In this document: one piece after another, positions 50,004-59,223 of the stretch | How the letters are laid out: each line of letters begins with the position of its first letter | Position numbering within the stretch: the first letter of the stretch is position 1 | Assembly (NCBI GenBank): GCA_965276955.1 | Contig: CBDIBP010000043.1 | Coordinates: 62,001-126,000, forward strand | Origin: JABDEZ01 sp965276955 | GTDB lineage: Bacteria > Bacteroidota > Bacteroidia > Chitinophagales > Chitinophagaceae | DNA: 64,000 nucleotides | Direction of reading: 5' to 3' | Translations under genes and position numbers: made by a program | The notes under the pieces: generated by a model | What the model saw: only the letters and a program-made list of their open reading frames with translations | Told to the model about the DNA's origin: nothing | The model's database searches: none

Positions 50004-51917
50004 CTAATCTGTTATTGCATTCTCGTAAAACGAGTTGTTACTTTTAAATTCCGGTACCAGTTCCTTCATCTGGGCTACGGTTTCCAGTGTGTAGTGCTTT
50101 TTGGCGCTTATGAGCAACTTGGTTATCTTATCGTTTATAGCCATAAAGTCGTATTCACGCACCTTGGCTATCATTATCTTATCGTGGTAGGTAGGCAATA
50201 CATTCTCAGAATCGTTCAGCAATTCTTCATAAAGTTTTTCGCCTGGTCTCAGTCCTGTGAACACTATTTCTATATCTACATCAGGTTCTTTGCCGGCCAG
50301 TTTTATCATTTTGCGGGCTAGGTCCACAATTTTCACCGGCTGCCCCATGTCAAACACAAATATTTCGCCGCCATTGCCCATTACTCCGGCTTCTATCACC
50401 AGCTGGCAGGCCTCTGGTATGGTCATAAAGTAGCGGGTTATATCAGGGTGCGTTACCGTTATAGGGCCGCCATTTTCCAGTTGCTCTTTAAAGCGTGGTA
50501 TCACCGATCCGTTAGAGCCAAGTACATTACCGAAACGTGTGGTTACAAAACGGGTTGGGAACGTCGCATTCTTGTTCAGACTGCTTTCGGCATTTTTATA
50601 CAAGTGTTTGTAGTAGCTCTGGGTAAATATCTCAGCTATCCTTTTAGAGGTACCCATTATATTGGTAGGGTTCACCGCTTTATCGGTCGATACCATTACA
50701 AACTTTTCTGCACCATTGGCAACAGCAAGTTCTGCCAGTATTTTAGTGCCTTGCACATTGTTCAGGATAGCTACAGAAGGGTTGTCTTCCATTAGCGGCA
50801 CGTGCTTGTAGGCAGCAGCATGGTACACTATCTCAGGATTGTATATCTCAAATAAGTGCTCCATACGCACCACATCGCATATGTCGCCTATGTAGGCCTT
50901 TATATTAGCATGCGGAAATTTTTCTGCCAGCTCCAGTTGCAGGTTGTGCATGGGGGTCTCGGCCTTATCGCATAGTATCAATAGTGATGGGCGGTAGGTA
51001 GCCAGTTGCCGCACCATTTCACTGCCTATAGAGCCGGCTGCCCCTGTTACAAGTATCTTTTTGCCACGCAGTTCAGAGTGCAGCTTTTCGTTGTTTATTT
51101 TTATCACTTCCCGCTCCAGCAGGTCCTCAATATTTATATTTTTCAGTTGTTCTGTATCCAGCTTGCCATCCAGCCACTGTTGTATAGGCGGCACCTGCTG
51201 CACGCGTATACCGTAGTTAAGGCAGGTATCTACCAGGTAATTGAGCTTTTCTTTGGGTATAGTACGATTAGCTATTATCAGCAACTCTATGCCTTCATTC
51301 CGCAGCTTGTTCAGGCTCGATTCGTCAGTGTTGTATATCGGTATGCCTTCCATCAGCTTACCGCTCTTGCTCAGCATATCATCCAGAAAAGCTACTACCT
51401 GCACCTCACCATTGGGCATTTCGTTCATCACCTTCTTGGTCAGCAGGCCATGTTCGCTGGTGTTGTATACAGCAGCTTTTATCTTGGTACGGTCATCTTC
51501 GCGCTGCAGCTTGTAGAAATTAAAGCTGTACCGCACGAACAGGCGGTAAGATATGATAGCAAAGTTGACAATAAAGAAGTTAATGGCCACTACCGATATA
51601 GGGAATAGCAGTGCCTGGTTGGTCAGCAGGTCTATAGTAAAATAAAGCACTGCTGCTATGGAATTCACTATCAGTAGCCGGAAAGTATCTTCGATATTTG
51701 TGTACCTAATGATACCGGCATAGCTCTTTAACGTATAGAACAAAACCGTATTAAGCGCAAGGGTGATGCCCAATACCAGTTTTACATTGTAGTGCGATAC
51801 TTCCTGAAGGTCGAAATTGAAACGCAGCAAAAAAGAAAAGAAGATACAAGACTGCACGCAGACAATGTCTAACAAAAATATTATCCAGCGGGGGAGTATC
51901 TTGATCTTGTACGCCAT
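50004..51917 (-). CDS. Membrane UDP-sugar 4,6-dehydratase (WbpM/PglF/CapD family)
   Basis: A 637-residue protein: four TM segments in the first ~130 residues (WIIFLLDIVCVQSCIFFSFLL, LVLGITLALNTVLFYTL, and others), a linker with a Rossmann-like domain (YNTSEHGLLTKKVMNEM), then the SDR-type catalytic domain with ILVTGAAGSIGSEMVRQLA (NAD-binding), VYHAAAYKHVPLMEDNP and VSTDKAVNPTNIMGTSKRIAEI (S-x-M-x-x-x-K: Met in place of the usual Tyr is normal for this subfamily). It forms UDP-4-keto-6-deoxy sugars for surface polysaccharide, O-antigen or protein glycosylation. No other sugar genes are adjacent. Confidence 0.94.
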   Translation of the reverse strand: MAYKIKILPRWIIFLLDIVCVQSCIFFSFLLRFNFDLQEVSHYNVKLVLGITLALNTVLFYTLKSYAGIIRYTNIEDTFRLLIVNSIAAVLYFTIDLLTNQALLFPISVVAINFFIVNFAIISYRLFVRYSFNFYKLQREDDRTKIKAAVYNTSEHGLLTKKVMNEMPNGEVQVVAFLDDMLSKSGKLMEGIPIYNTDESSLNKLRNEGIELLIIANRTIPKEKLNYLVDTCLNYGIRVQQVPPIQQWLDGKLDTEQLKNINIEDLLEREVIKINNEKLHSELRGKKILVTGAAGSIGSEMVRQLATYRPSLLILCDKAETPMHNLQLELAEKFPHANIKAYIGDICDVVRMEHLFEIYNPEIVYHAAAYKHVPLMEDNPSVAILNNVQGTKILAELAVANGAEKFVMVSTDKAVNPTNIMGTSKRIAEIFTQSYYKHLYKNAESSLNKNATFPTRFVTTRFGNVLGSNGSVIPRFKEQLENGGPITVTHPDITRYFMTIPEACQLVIEAGVMGNGGEIFVFDMGQPVKIVDLARKMIKLAGKEPDVDIEIVFTGLRPGEKLYEELLNDSENVLPTYHDKIMIAKVREYDFMAINDKITKLLISAKKHYTLETVAQMKELVPEFKSNNSFYENAITD

Positions 51918-52199
51918 GGTCTAATGCTCAAAAGTTATATGCAAATAATAAGCCAGATTTTTAATGATGGCTTATTATAATACAACTACTTCAAATCCAA
52001 CCACTAAGATAAAAGTTATAGCTTAAATGCAAGTATATGTAATAAGCTAATGTTGTTATTAATAAGTTAAACGCAAATATATGATACTTCTACGTGTCCA
52101 TCTATATTAAATTAACAATACTTTTGTTAGCTGTAATTTGACTAATTTTTTTTACCGTGTTCTTATTTTAGTTACACGAAGTTATTTGATATATTATTA

Positions 52200-55100
52200 G
52201 TGAATAAAAAAACCAACATCTCTTCTAAAAAACCTTTCACTTCGGTTGGCGACCAATTGAAGCGATCCTTTGTTACTATTAACGTAGCAATATTAATATT
52301 TTTTATAATATACCTGCTGCAGGCATATTTTCTCTATAAAAAATCGCGGGTATCAGAGCAGGATGTGATACAAGTTACCGACCTGGTAGGCAAAATAAGA
52401 GCTACAGACGTAGATAATAGCAAGTTTGACGTAGCGCTTACCCGTTGCCTGCAGCATCATGATACTGCAATGGTGAACAGGGTGAAGTACTATAACCAGA
52501 AAATAAAGAAAGATATAACAGACCTTACGTACTACGGCATAAAAAAGGATATAAACCTGGATAGCCTGAATAATTTTGCGAAGCTGTATGATAAAAAGGC
52601 GGCACTTGCAGCATCTATCATGGGCCAGCAGGATGCCAGCGGTAACTATGCTACCTATGTATCTGCCGAACTGGTCTCTCTTAATGCCGCTATAGAGAAC
52701 TATATCAATGTAACCGAAAACGTAGGCAATGAACTGTCTAACACCCGCAACGACCTTAATCTGCATTATAGCCGGTCTCGTGTTGTGTTTTCGGTCATCA
52801 GTTATGTGCTCATCAGTATATTCTTGTTGCTTACGCTATATAAGATAAACCAGAACATAAAGCGCAGGACCATAGCCGAAGAGCGGGCACATATAAACGA
52901 GGCCAAGTATAAAAGCCTGGTTGAGGACTCTGGCCTTACAATGCTTGTAGTAAACAAAAAAGGGGTAATATACTTTGCCAGTAAGAACATTGAAGAACTG
53001 GCCGGATATAAACCCGCACGCCTTATAGGCATGAGGGTGATGAAGTGTATACCCCGCCATTTTAGGGCACAGCTCCGCGATGTGACAGATGCAATAAACA
53101 GGAAAGGTGTATATAACAACACTATAGAACTGCAGATATTCACCAGTAAAGGGGTGAACAAGTGGGTGTCGTGCCGCATCTTCCCCGTGAACCAGGAGCG
53201 GGGCGAAATGCAGGAATGGCAGATTGTGATATGGGATATAGATGATGAGAAGACCATGAAGCTGGAGCTGGAAGAGATGGAGGCCGAACGCCGCACCCAG
53301 CAAAAGCTGATACAGGACATCATTGACAACATACCATCTGTTATATATCTTAAAGACCTCAACAAACGCTACATCGTCATTAATAAAAAGATGGAAGAGA
53401 TAATGGGCGTAGATGCACAGCGCATCATAGGCCTGTCTGACCTGGATATACTTGGCGACAATACAGAAGCGATAGAGAGTGACCTGGCCGATGAAAAAGT
53501 GATAATAGAAAAGAAGATTACGACTGTTGAAATAGTGAAAATGGTAGGTGATAAGCAGCATTACTTCTGGGTCACTAAATTCCCGCTGCTGGATGAGAAT
53601 GGCAATGTAAAAAGTATTTGCGGCCTTGTAACAGATATTAGTGAGCGTAAAGAAGTAGAAATAAGACTGCTGGCCGCCAAGCGTGAAGCTGAAAAAGCAA
53701 AAGCAGCACAAGAATCCTTCCTGGCCAACATGAGCCATGAGATAAGGACGCCTATGAACGGGATAGTAGGTATGAGCAACCTGCTGATGGGTACCCAAAT
53801 GACCAATGAACAAAAAGAATACACAGAGAACATACAAGATTCGGCACGAAACCTGCTGGCTATTATAAATGACATTCTTGACTTTTCAAAGATCAGGTCT
53901 GGTAAGTTCCTCCTTGAGCGCTCTTCTTTTAAGGTGAAGTCGGTCATCCGCAAATCAGTTTATCCCCTGCAGCTTAAAGCTGAGGAGAAAATGGTAAAGA
54001 TGAATGTCACCTTCGAGCAAGGCATACCAGAGTTCTTAATGGGCGATCCTTTGCGCTTGCAGCAGATAATAATAAACCTTGTAGGCAATGCTATCAAGTT
54101 CACATCCACTGGTAGTGTAGATGTGCGGATATCCTGCACTGATAAAAAAATGAATAAGGTGCACCTGAAGCTGGATGTATCTGATACCGGTATAGGTATA
54201 GCAAAAAATAAGCTCGATTATATATTTGAAAGTTTCACCCAGAACAACGAAAATAAATCGCGGAGGTATGGCGGTACTGGCCTTGGGCTTGCTATTGTGA
54301 AGCAATTAGTAGAGCTGCAGCATGGTCATGTATCTGTTATCAGCGAACTTGGGAAGGGTTCTACATTCTCCTTCGAGATACCGTATGATGTGAGCGAAGA
54401 AGTGGCTACTGATGCAGTGGTGATACGCTCTGAAAAACAAAAGAATTTACTGAATGGAATAACTATATTGGTAGCCGAAGACAATATAATAAACCAGAAA
54501 GTAGTAAAGAACACACTCCAGAAACAAGGCGCTAAGATCACAATTGCCAACAATGGTAAAGAGGCAATAGATGCAATGAAGGAACAGTCTTTTGATGTGG
54601 TGCTTATGGACCTGCAGATGCCGGAAGTAGATGGTTACAAAGCCACTCGGTATATAAGGCAGGTAATGAAGAATGATACACCCATAGTAGCTATGACTGC
54701 CGATGCGCTAAAGGGGGAAGCTGAAAAATGTTATGAAGCAGGGATGACCGGATTTATCTCAAAACCGTTCGAACCCTACGACTTGTATCAGCAGATAATA
54801 AAAATGACAGAAGGGAAGGAGAAAAACATTTTTTCAAACAACAAAATTGAAGTAGCAGACATGAAAGCATTAGTGGATCTCAGCTTTTTGTATGATATAT
54901 CTGACGACGATTCATCATATATATATGACGTTATAGAAATATTCTTGACAACAATGCCTGATGGACTGGAGAAGCTGGCCAGCCTTATAAATGATACCGA
55001 TGACTACGATGCAATATCTCGCCAGGCACACTTCTTGAAGTCGAGCGTAAGTGTGATAAAGGTGCGCGACATGTACGATGACCTGGCAAAGATAGAGCAC

Positions 55101-55226
55101 CTGGCAAAGGATATGGAAGCAAAAGAGGAAATAAAAAGGCTGCTTGCAGCACTACAGTCAATATATAAAGAAGCACACCCAATAATAATAGCGGAGAGGG
55201 AGAAACATAAACCTGCACAAATATAA
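52200..55226 (+). CDS. Hybrid sensor histidine kinase with receiver and Hpt domains
   Basis: A 1008-residue protein with a GTG start, two TM segments (about 30-52 and 198-218) bounding a periplasmic sensor, two PAS domains (about 235-345 and 370-490), HisKA with H513 (NMSHEIRTPMNGIVGMSNLL), HATPase_c (LQQIIINLVGNAIKFTSTG; SDTGIGIAKNKLDYIFESF; RYGGTGLGLAIVKQL), a receiver (ILVAEDNIINQKVV; D804 in VLMDLQMPEVDGY) and a C-terminal Hpt with H944 (QAHFLKSSVSVIKV). This is a complete phosphorelay chain in one polypeptide; the output regulator is not beside it. The signal sensed is unknown. Confidence 0.94.
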   Translation: MNKKTNISSKKPFTSVGDQLKRSFVTINVAILIFFIIYLLQAYFLYKKSRVSEQDVIQVTDLVGKIRATDVDNSKFDVALTRCLQHHDTAMVNRVKYYNQKIKKDITDLTYYGIKKDINLDSLNNFAKLYDKKAALAASIMGQQDASGNYATYVSAELVSLNAAIENYINVTENVGNELSNTRNDLNLHYSRSRVVFSVISYVLISIFLLLTLYKINQNIKRRTIAEERAHINEAKYKSLVEDSGLTMLVVNKKGVIYFASKNIEELAGYKPARLIGMRVMKCIPRHFRAQLRDVTDAINRKGVYNNTIELQIFTSKGVNKWVSCRIFPVNQERGEMQEWQIVIWDIDDEKTMKLELEEMEAERRTQQKLIQDIIDNIPSVIYLKDLNKRYIVINKKMEEIMGVDAQRIIGLSDLDILGDNTEAIESDLADEKVIIEKKITTVEIVKMVGDKQHYFWVTKFPLLDENGNVKSICGLVTDISERKEVEIRLLAAKREAEKAKAAQESFLANMSHEIRTPMNGIVGMSNLLMGTQMTNEQKEYTENIQDSARNLLAIINDILDFSKIRSGKFLLERSSFKVKSVIRKSVYPLQLKAEEKMVKMNVTFEQGIPEFLMGDPLRLQQIIINLVGNAIKFTSTGSVDVRISCTDKKMNKVHLKLDVSDTGIGIAKNKLDYIFESFTQNNENKSRRYGGTGLGLAIVKQLVELQHGHVSVISELGKGSTFSFEIPYDVSEEVATDAVVIRSEKQKNLLNGITILVAEDNIINQKVVKNTLQKQGAKITIANNGKEAIDAMKEQSFDVVLMDLQMPEVDGYKATRYIRQVMKNDTPIVAMTADALKGEAEKCYEAGMTGFISKPFEPYDLYQQIIKMTEGKEKNIFSNNKIEVADMKALVDLSFLYDISDDDSSYIYDVIEIFLTTMPDGLEKLASLINDTDDYDAISRQAHFLKSSVSVIKVRDMYDDLAKIEHLAKDMEAKEEIKRLLAALQSIYKEAHPIIIAEREKHKPAQI

Positions 55227-55243
55227 ACTTAGCATTCAGGTAC

Positions 55244-55552
55244 ATGTATCACCAGGTTATAGATCTGCTGCAAAAGCACATGTTTCAATGCCCGTCAAGG
55301 GCATTGTTGCATTTTGATTGTCCCGGTTGTGGCCTGCAAAGATCTTTAATTGCATTGTTACGCGGCAATATTGGTGAAAGCTGGCACCTTTACCCGCCTG
55401 GTACTTTTATTGTGTCTATGTTCCTCTTTTTAAGTTTGCATTTATGCTTCAACTTTAAGAATGGAGCGGTCATTCTAAAATATTTCTACCTATGTACTAC
55501 CATTATTGTTGTGATCAACTACATTTATAAAATAGTAACACACCATCTTTGA
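55244..55552 (+). CDS. DUF2752 membrane protein
   Basis: A 102-residue protein with the DUF2752 signature HFDCPGCGLQRSLIALLRGN (paired Cys and QRS) after an N-terminal FQCPSRALL, and two TM helices (LYPPGTFIVSMFLFLSLHLC; YFYLCTTIIVVINYIYKIV). Overlaps the next gene by 4 bp. In Bacteroidota, DUF2752 genes often neighbour CCC-motif membrane proteins, exactly as here. Function unknown. Confidence 0.85.
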   Translation: MYHQVIDLLQKHMFQCPSRALLHFDCPGCGLQRSLIALLRGNIGESWHLYPPGTFIVSMFLFLSLHLCFNFKNGAVILKYFYLCTTIIVVINYIYKIVTHHL

Positions 55553-55914
55553 TGCAACAGGGAAACGAGTATAGTCAAACAAATTTCAACCGTCCGGTGC
55601 AGAACCTGCCCAACGCCACTTTAGTGCTGGTGCTGGGTATAATATCAATTATTAGCTGTTGCGTTTACGGTGTGCCATCTCTTATATTGGGTGTCTTAGC
55701 CTTGGTGCTTGCCAACAAAGACACCAGGTTGTATATGCAAGATCCAAGCGCATATACTGTCGCTTCTTATAAGAACCTGAAAGCCGGTAAAACATGTGCA
55801 ATGATCGGCTTGGTCATGTTTGTCCTTTTTGTGGTAGCGATCGTCGTGATATTTATGACGGTTGGCATAGAGGCGCTTTCTCATCCTGAAATGCTCAGGA
55901 ACTACGCGCCTTAG
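55549..55914 (+). CDS. CCC-motif membrane protein (DUF4190-like)
   Basis: A 121-residue protein with two TM segments: LVLVLGIISIISCCVYGVPSLILGVLALVLA (in parts: ISIISCCVYG and PSLILGVLALVLANKD) and TCAMIGLVMFVLFVVAIVVIFMTV. The cytoplasmic loop YNLKAGKT-like NLKAGKTCAMIG is characteristic of the family, which is paired with DUF2752 proteins. It starts at the ATGA overlap, so translational coupling is likely. Function unknown. Confidence 0.82.
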   Translation: MMQQGNEYSQTNFNRPVQNLPNATLVLVLGIISIISCCVYGVPSLILGVLALVLANKDTRLYMQDPSAYTVASYKNLKAGKTCAMIGLVMFVLFVVAIVVIFMTVGIEALSHPEMLRNYAP

Positions 55915-56018
55915 TATCTTGGTTGCTATGGTGTATCTCTCACCCACAATACCCTTATGGATCATGCCCCGAGTTTTAAACAATAGGGTAGGTAGTAAGA
56001 ACTGCTGCTATTATAGTG

Positions 56019-56026
56019 TACCTTTG
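56019..56026 (+). promoter_or_regulatory. Candidate -7 element of the pseudouridine synthase gene
   Basis: TACCTTTG matches TAnnTTTG exactly, 30 bp upstream of the ATG at 56057. Confidence 0.5.
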
Positions 56027-56056
56027 ATGCACATTTTTTTTGAGTAAATAATAAGC

Positions 56057-57928
56057 ATGAAACAACGACCATCGTCAGGAGGCAATAAAGGTTCTTATAG
56101 ATCATTCAGGGAAACCGGGAGCGGAGGCGCAGGAAAACGACCGGCATCATCTGGCCGCCCGGCATCTAAAGACAGGCCTTTTGCAAAAGATAGTGAAGGG
56201 CGTAAACCAGCCGACAAAGAAAGCCGTTTTAAAAAAGAAGAGGGCAAACCATACAGGCCAAAACCTGCTGATGGTACAAGTGACAGACCAAAAAGAGACT
56301 TTGGTGGAAAAGCGGTCCCAAGGGATGGGGCGCGCAAACCATTTGAAAAGGGTGAGCGTTTTAATAAAGAAGAAAAACCATATAGAGCAAGACCAGAAGG
56401 GGCTGGCGACAGGACCGAACGCCCGAAAAGAGAGTATGGAGGCAAGCCGGACGCAAGAGGTGGCGAGCGCAAGCCTTTTGAAAAAAGCGGTAGTTATAAT
56501 AAAGAAGAAAGACCATCTCGCCCAAGGCCTGATGGCGGCACAGGAGACAGGAACGAAAGGCCGAAAAGAGAATATGGTGGAAAGGCTGAGGCAAGAGGTG
56601 CTGAGCGCAAGCCTTTTGAGAAAAGCGGTAGTTATAATAAAGAAGAAAGACCATCTCGCCCAAGGCCTGATGGCGGCACAGGAGACAGGAACGAAAGGCC
56701 AAAAAGAGAATATGGTGGTAAGGCCGAGGCAAGGGGTGCTGAGCGCAAGCCATTTGAAAAGGCTGGCCGTTTTAATAAAGAGGGTAAGGCTGGTGATAGT
56801 GAAAGACCAGCACGCAAGCACGATGGCGCTGGTAGTGATAAACCTCCTTTTGGTAAGAAGCCGTCAAAATTCAAGACCACGTCTAAGCGTGATGTAGGTA
56901 AAGGGCCTAAAACACCACATAAGTTTGATGACGAAAAAGCGCCACAGGACCCTAAAAAGGGAAGTTTTGCCCGCTCATTCGATTACCACGACAGGCCAAA
57001 ATTTGATGGCCCTAAAAAGGAGCGTAGAGAAGAAGAGGTAGAAGAAGAAAAGCCAAAGACCGCTTTTAAAACACCACATAAATTCAAGAAACCTGGCGAA
57101 GAAAAACCAGCCCCAACCCAGGCTCCCAGTACCCATACCGCAAGCGGCAAACCCAAAAGGAAGCCAAAGTGGGCCGATGAGGACGATGAAGAGGATATGG
57201 AAGATGAAGGGGAGAACAAGCAAATGACCCTGAACAAGTACATAGCCCATAGTGGTGAATGTGGCCGCAGGGAAGCAGCTGAACTGGTGAAACAAGGCAA
57301 AGTGAAAGTGAACGGTGAGCTGGTCACAGACCCGGGCTACCGTGTGCAGGATACAGACAAGGTGACCATGGTAGGTAAAAAACTGACCCCCGTAAAAGAC
57401 CTTACATACATACTGCTGAACAAGCCTAAGGGATTTATCACTACAACAGAAGATCCGCAGGAGCGCAAGACCGTAATGGACCTTGTTGATAATGCGGGCG
57501 TAGAGCGTTTGTACCCTGTAGGCAGGCTGGATAGGAATACATCGGGTTTGCTGCTGCTCACTAATGATGGCGACCTAGCACAAAAACTATCTCATCCTGG
57601 TTATGCTATTAAAAAAGTATATCAGGTAACCCTTGATAAGAATGTGACCAAAGTCGATTTTGAGAAAATAGTATCTGGTATAGAGCTTGAGGACGGTATA
57701 GCTGTTGTAGATGAGATAGCTTACCTGGAAAACAAGAATGAGATAGGCCTGGAGATACATAGCGGTCGCAACCGTATAGTGCGTCGCATTTTTGAATCCA
57801 TGGGATATGTAGTAGAAAAGCTGGACAGGGTAATGTATGCTGGACTAACAAAGAAAAACCTGCCTCGTGGCAAGTGGCGGTTACTTACCGATCAGGAGAT
57901 AGTACACATCAAGCATTTTAAGAGCTAA
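56057..57928 (+). CDS. RsuA/RluB-family pseudouridine synthase with long basic repetitive N-terminal arm
   Basis: A 623-residue protein. Residues 1-~390 are a disordered, Lys/Arg/Gly/Pro-rich arm containing about five degenerate copies of a 46-residue unit (RKPFEKSGSYNKEERPSRPR, then GGTGDRNERPKREYGGKAEA). The conserved enzyme part begins near residue 393: S4 domain (MTLNKYIAHSGECGRREAAE), YILLNKPKGFITTTEDP, PVGRLDRNTSGLLLLTNDGD (catalytic Asp in the GRLD motif) and EIHSGRNRIVRRIFESMGY. It isomerises uridine in rRNA, most likely 23S. Normal RluB proteins are about 240-290 residues, so the arm is a strong extension. It likely binds RNA nonspecifically (inference). Confidence 0.93.
   Translation: MKQRPSSGGNKGSYRSFRETGSGGAGKRPASSGRPASKDRPFAKDSEGRKPADKESRFKKEEGKPYRPKPADGTSDRPKRDFGGKAVPRDGARKPFEKGERFNKEEKPYRARPEGAGDRTERPKREYGGKPDARGGERKPFEKSGSYNKEERPSRPRPDGGTGDRNERPKREYGGKAEARGAERKPFEKSGSYNKEERPSRPRPDGGTGDRNERPKREYGGKAEARGAERKPFEKAGRFNKEGKAGDSERPARKHDGAGSDKPPFGKKPSKFKTTSKRDVGKGPKTPHKFDDEKAPQDPKKGSFARSFDYHDRPKFDGPKKERREEEVEEEKPKTAFKTPHKFKKPGEEKPAPTQAPSTHTASGKPKRKPKWADEDDEEDMEDEGENKQMTLNKYIAHSGECGRREAAELVKQGKVKVNGELVTDPGYRVQDTDKVTMVGKKLTPVKDLTYILLNKPKGFITTTEDPQERKTVMDLVDNAGVERLYPVGRLDRNTSGLLLLTNDGDLAQKLSHPGYAIKKVYQVTLDKNVTKVDFEKIVSGIELEDGIAVVDEIAYLENKNEIGLEIHSGRNRIVRRIFESMGYVVEKLDRVMYAGLTKKNLPRGKWRLLTDQEIVHIKHFKS
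56468..56743 (+). repeat. 138-bp in-frame tandem repeat inside the pseudouridine synthase gene
   Basis: Two almost identical 138-bp units (56468-56605 and 56606-56743), 46 codons each, flanked by more divergent copies on both sides. Period verified at three starts (56468, 56606, 56744, each CGCAAGCC). Recent duplication; copy number likely varies between strains. Confidence 0.9.
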
Positions 57929-57955
57929 CAATTGCAGCATAAATAAGTAAAGTAC

Positions 57956-59113
57956 ATGTTCATTACAGCGCCACGTATACATGATGGTATGCAATGGTTG
58001 CCACCAGGCACAGTAATAGAAGTAGATGACAATGGCACTATAGCTGGCCTGCACCATATAGATAAGTACCCTGGGGCAGTGCATTATGAAGGCATAATAT
58101 GCCCGGGGTTCGTAAATGCACATTGCCACTTAGAGTTGTCGCACATGAAAGGGATGATACCGGAGCACACCGGACTCATCCCTTTTTTGCAGACCATACC
58201 CCGCCACCGGAACGACCATACAGAAGAACAAAAGAGAACAGCCAGGCAACAAGCTATGCAAGATATGCTGGCGAATGGTATAGTGGCGGTGGGCGATATT
58301 GCCAATGTGGGCGATGCACTTGATCTGCGTGCGCATGATAAAATGCATTTCTACACGTTCGTAGAGGCTATCGGTTTCTCTGATGCGAACGCACAACGCT
58401 CTTTCGACCGCTCACTGGAGATCTATAACACCTACGCAGCACAGCCTTCAGGCAATAAGATATTAAAACAGGACATAGCGCCGCATGCACCTTATTCCGT
58501 TTCAGCTACACTCTTCGGTCTTATTGGTAAACACGGTAACGGTGTGCTATCTGTACACAACCAGGAAAGCGATGCAGAAGATATGTACTACCGCCACAAA
58601 AAGGGGCCAGTGTCAGATCTGCTACATGGGTTGGGTATAGACGATAGCTCTTTTATTGCGCCAGGTGTTTCATCTTTGACCGCATACCTGCAATGGCTGC
58701 CGCATAGCCGCCCACTGCTATTGGTACACAATACCTGCACCCCGGAAGCGGATGTGGTACTTGCCCAAAGCCTGGTACCCGAAGTGTATTGGTGCATGTG
58801 TCCGGGAGCAAATTTATATATAGAGAACAAGCTGCCTGACGTGGATATGCTGCTGCGCAACAATGCTACACTGTGCATAGGCACAGATAGCCTGGCATCT
58901 AACCACCAACTTAATATACTGTCAGAATTACAATTGCTAAAACAACATTATCCTGCACTGGATTGGGAATTATTGCTGCGATGGGGCACTTACAATGGTG
59001 CATGTGCCTTGCAGATGAACGATAAAATTGGGCAAATAGCAATTGGGAAAGCGCCGGGTATTATAAACATTAGTAATTTAGAGCTTGGTAACATTTCCAT
59101 TATCAGCAGTTAA
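57956..59113 (+). CDS. Amidohydrolase superfamily deaminase/hydrolase
   Basis: A 385-residue metal-dependent hydrolase: N-terminal beta-sandwich, CPGFVNAHCHLELSH (H56-x-H58 metal ligands), DIAPHAPYSVSATLFG, VHNQESDAEDMYYRHK, LLLVHNTCTPEADVVLA and CIGTDSLASNHQLNI (catalytic Asp in GTDS), matching the ATZ/TRZ-like or aminodeoxyfutalosine-deaminase branch. It may deaminate a purine-like or guanine-related substrate. The gene starts 27 bp after the pseudouridine synthase stop on the same strand. Substrate cannot be fixed without a phylogeny. Confidence 0.87.
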   Translation: MFITAPRIHDGMQWLPPGTVIEVDDNGTIAGLHHIDKYPGAVHYEGIICPGFVNAHCHLELSHMKGMIPEHTGLIPFLQTIPRHRNDHTEEQKRTARQQAMQDMLANGIVAVGDIANVGDALDLRAHDKMHFYTFVEAIGFSDANAQRSFDRSLEIYNTYAAQPSGNKILKQDIAPHAPYSVSATLFGLIGKHGNGVLSVHNQESDAEDMYYRHKKGPVSDLLHGLGIDDSSFIAPGVSSLTAYLQWLPHSRPLLLVHNTCTPEADVVLAQSLVPEVYWCMCPGANLYIENKLPDVDMLLRNNATLCIGTDSLASNHQLNILSELQLLKQHYPALDWELLLRWGTYNGACALQMNDKIGQIAIGKAPGIINISNLELGNISIISS

Positions 59114-59124
59114 CATAATAATAA

Positions 59125-59160
59125 TGATCAATTATTGTTTCTATTAGTAATTATTGATCA
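59125..59160. promoter_or_regulatory. Inverted repeat upstream of the transglutaminase-like gene
   Basis: TGATCAATTATT (59125-59136) and AATTATTGATCA (59149-59160) form a 12-bp inverted repeat with one mismatch. It lies between the amidohydrolase stop and a -7-like element and may be an operator or terminator. Confidence 0.45.
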
Positions 59161-59170
59161 TTTTATTATT

Positions 59171-59178
59171 TAAGTTTG
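59171..59178 (+). promoter_or_regulatory. Candidate -7 element of the transglutaminase-like gene
   Basis: TAAGTTTG matches TAnnTTTG, 45 bp upstream of the ATG at 59224. Confidence 0.45.
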
Positions 59179-59223
59179 CCAACTTAGCATCATTACCCGG
59201 AGTAATATGAGTGTCCTATCCGC

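Noticed and set aside
56468..56743. CRISPR-like array
   Set aside because: The repeat is a 138-bp in-frame coding duplication, not short repeats with unique spacers.
56147..56821. Minus-strand open frames of 125-224 residues in the repetitive arm
   Set aside because: They mirror the tandem repeats of the pseudouridine synthase gene and are rich in Phe/Ser from AAA/GAA codons read backwards.
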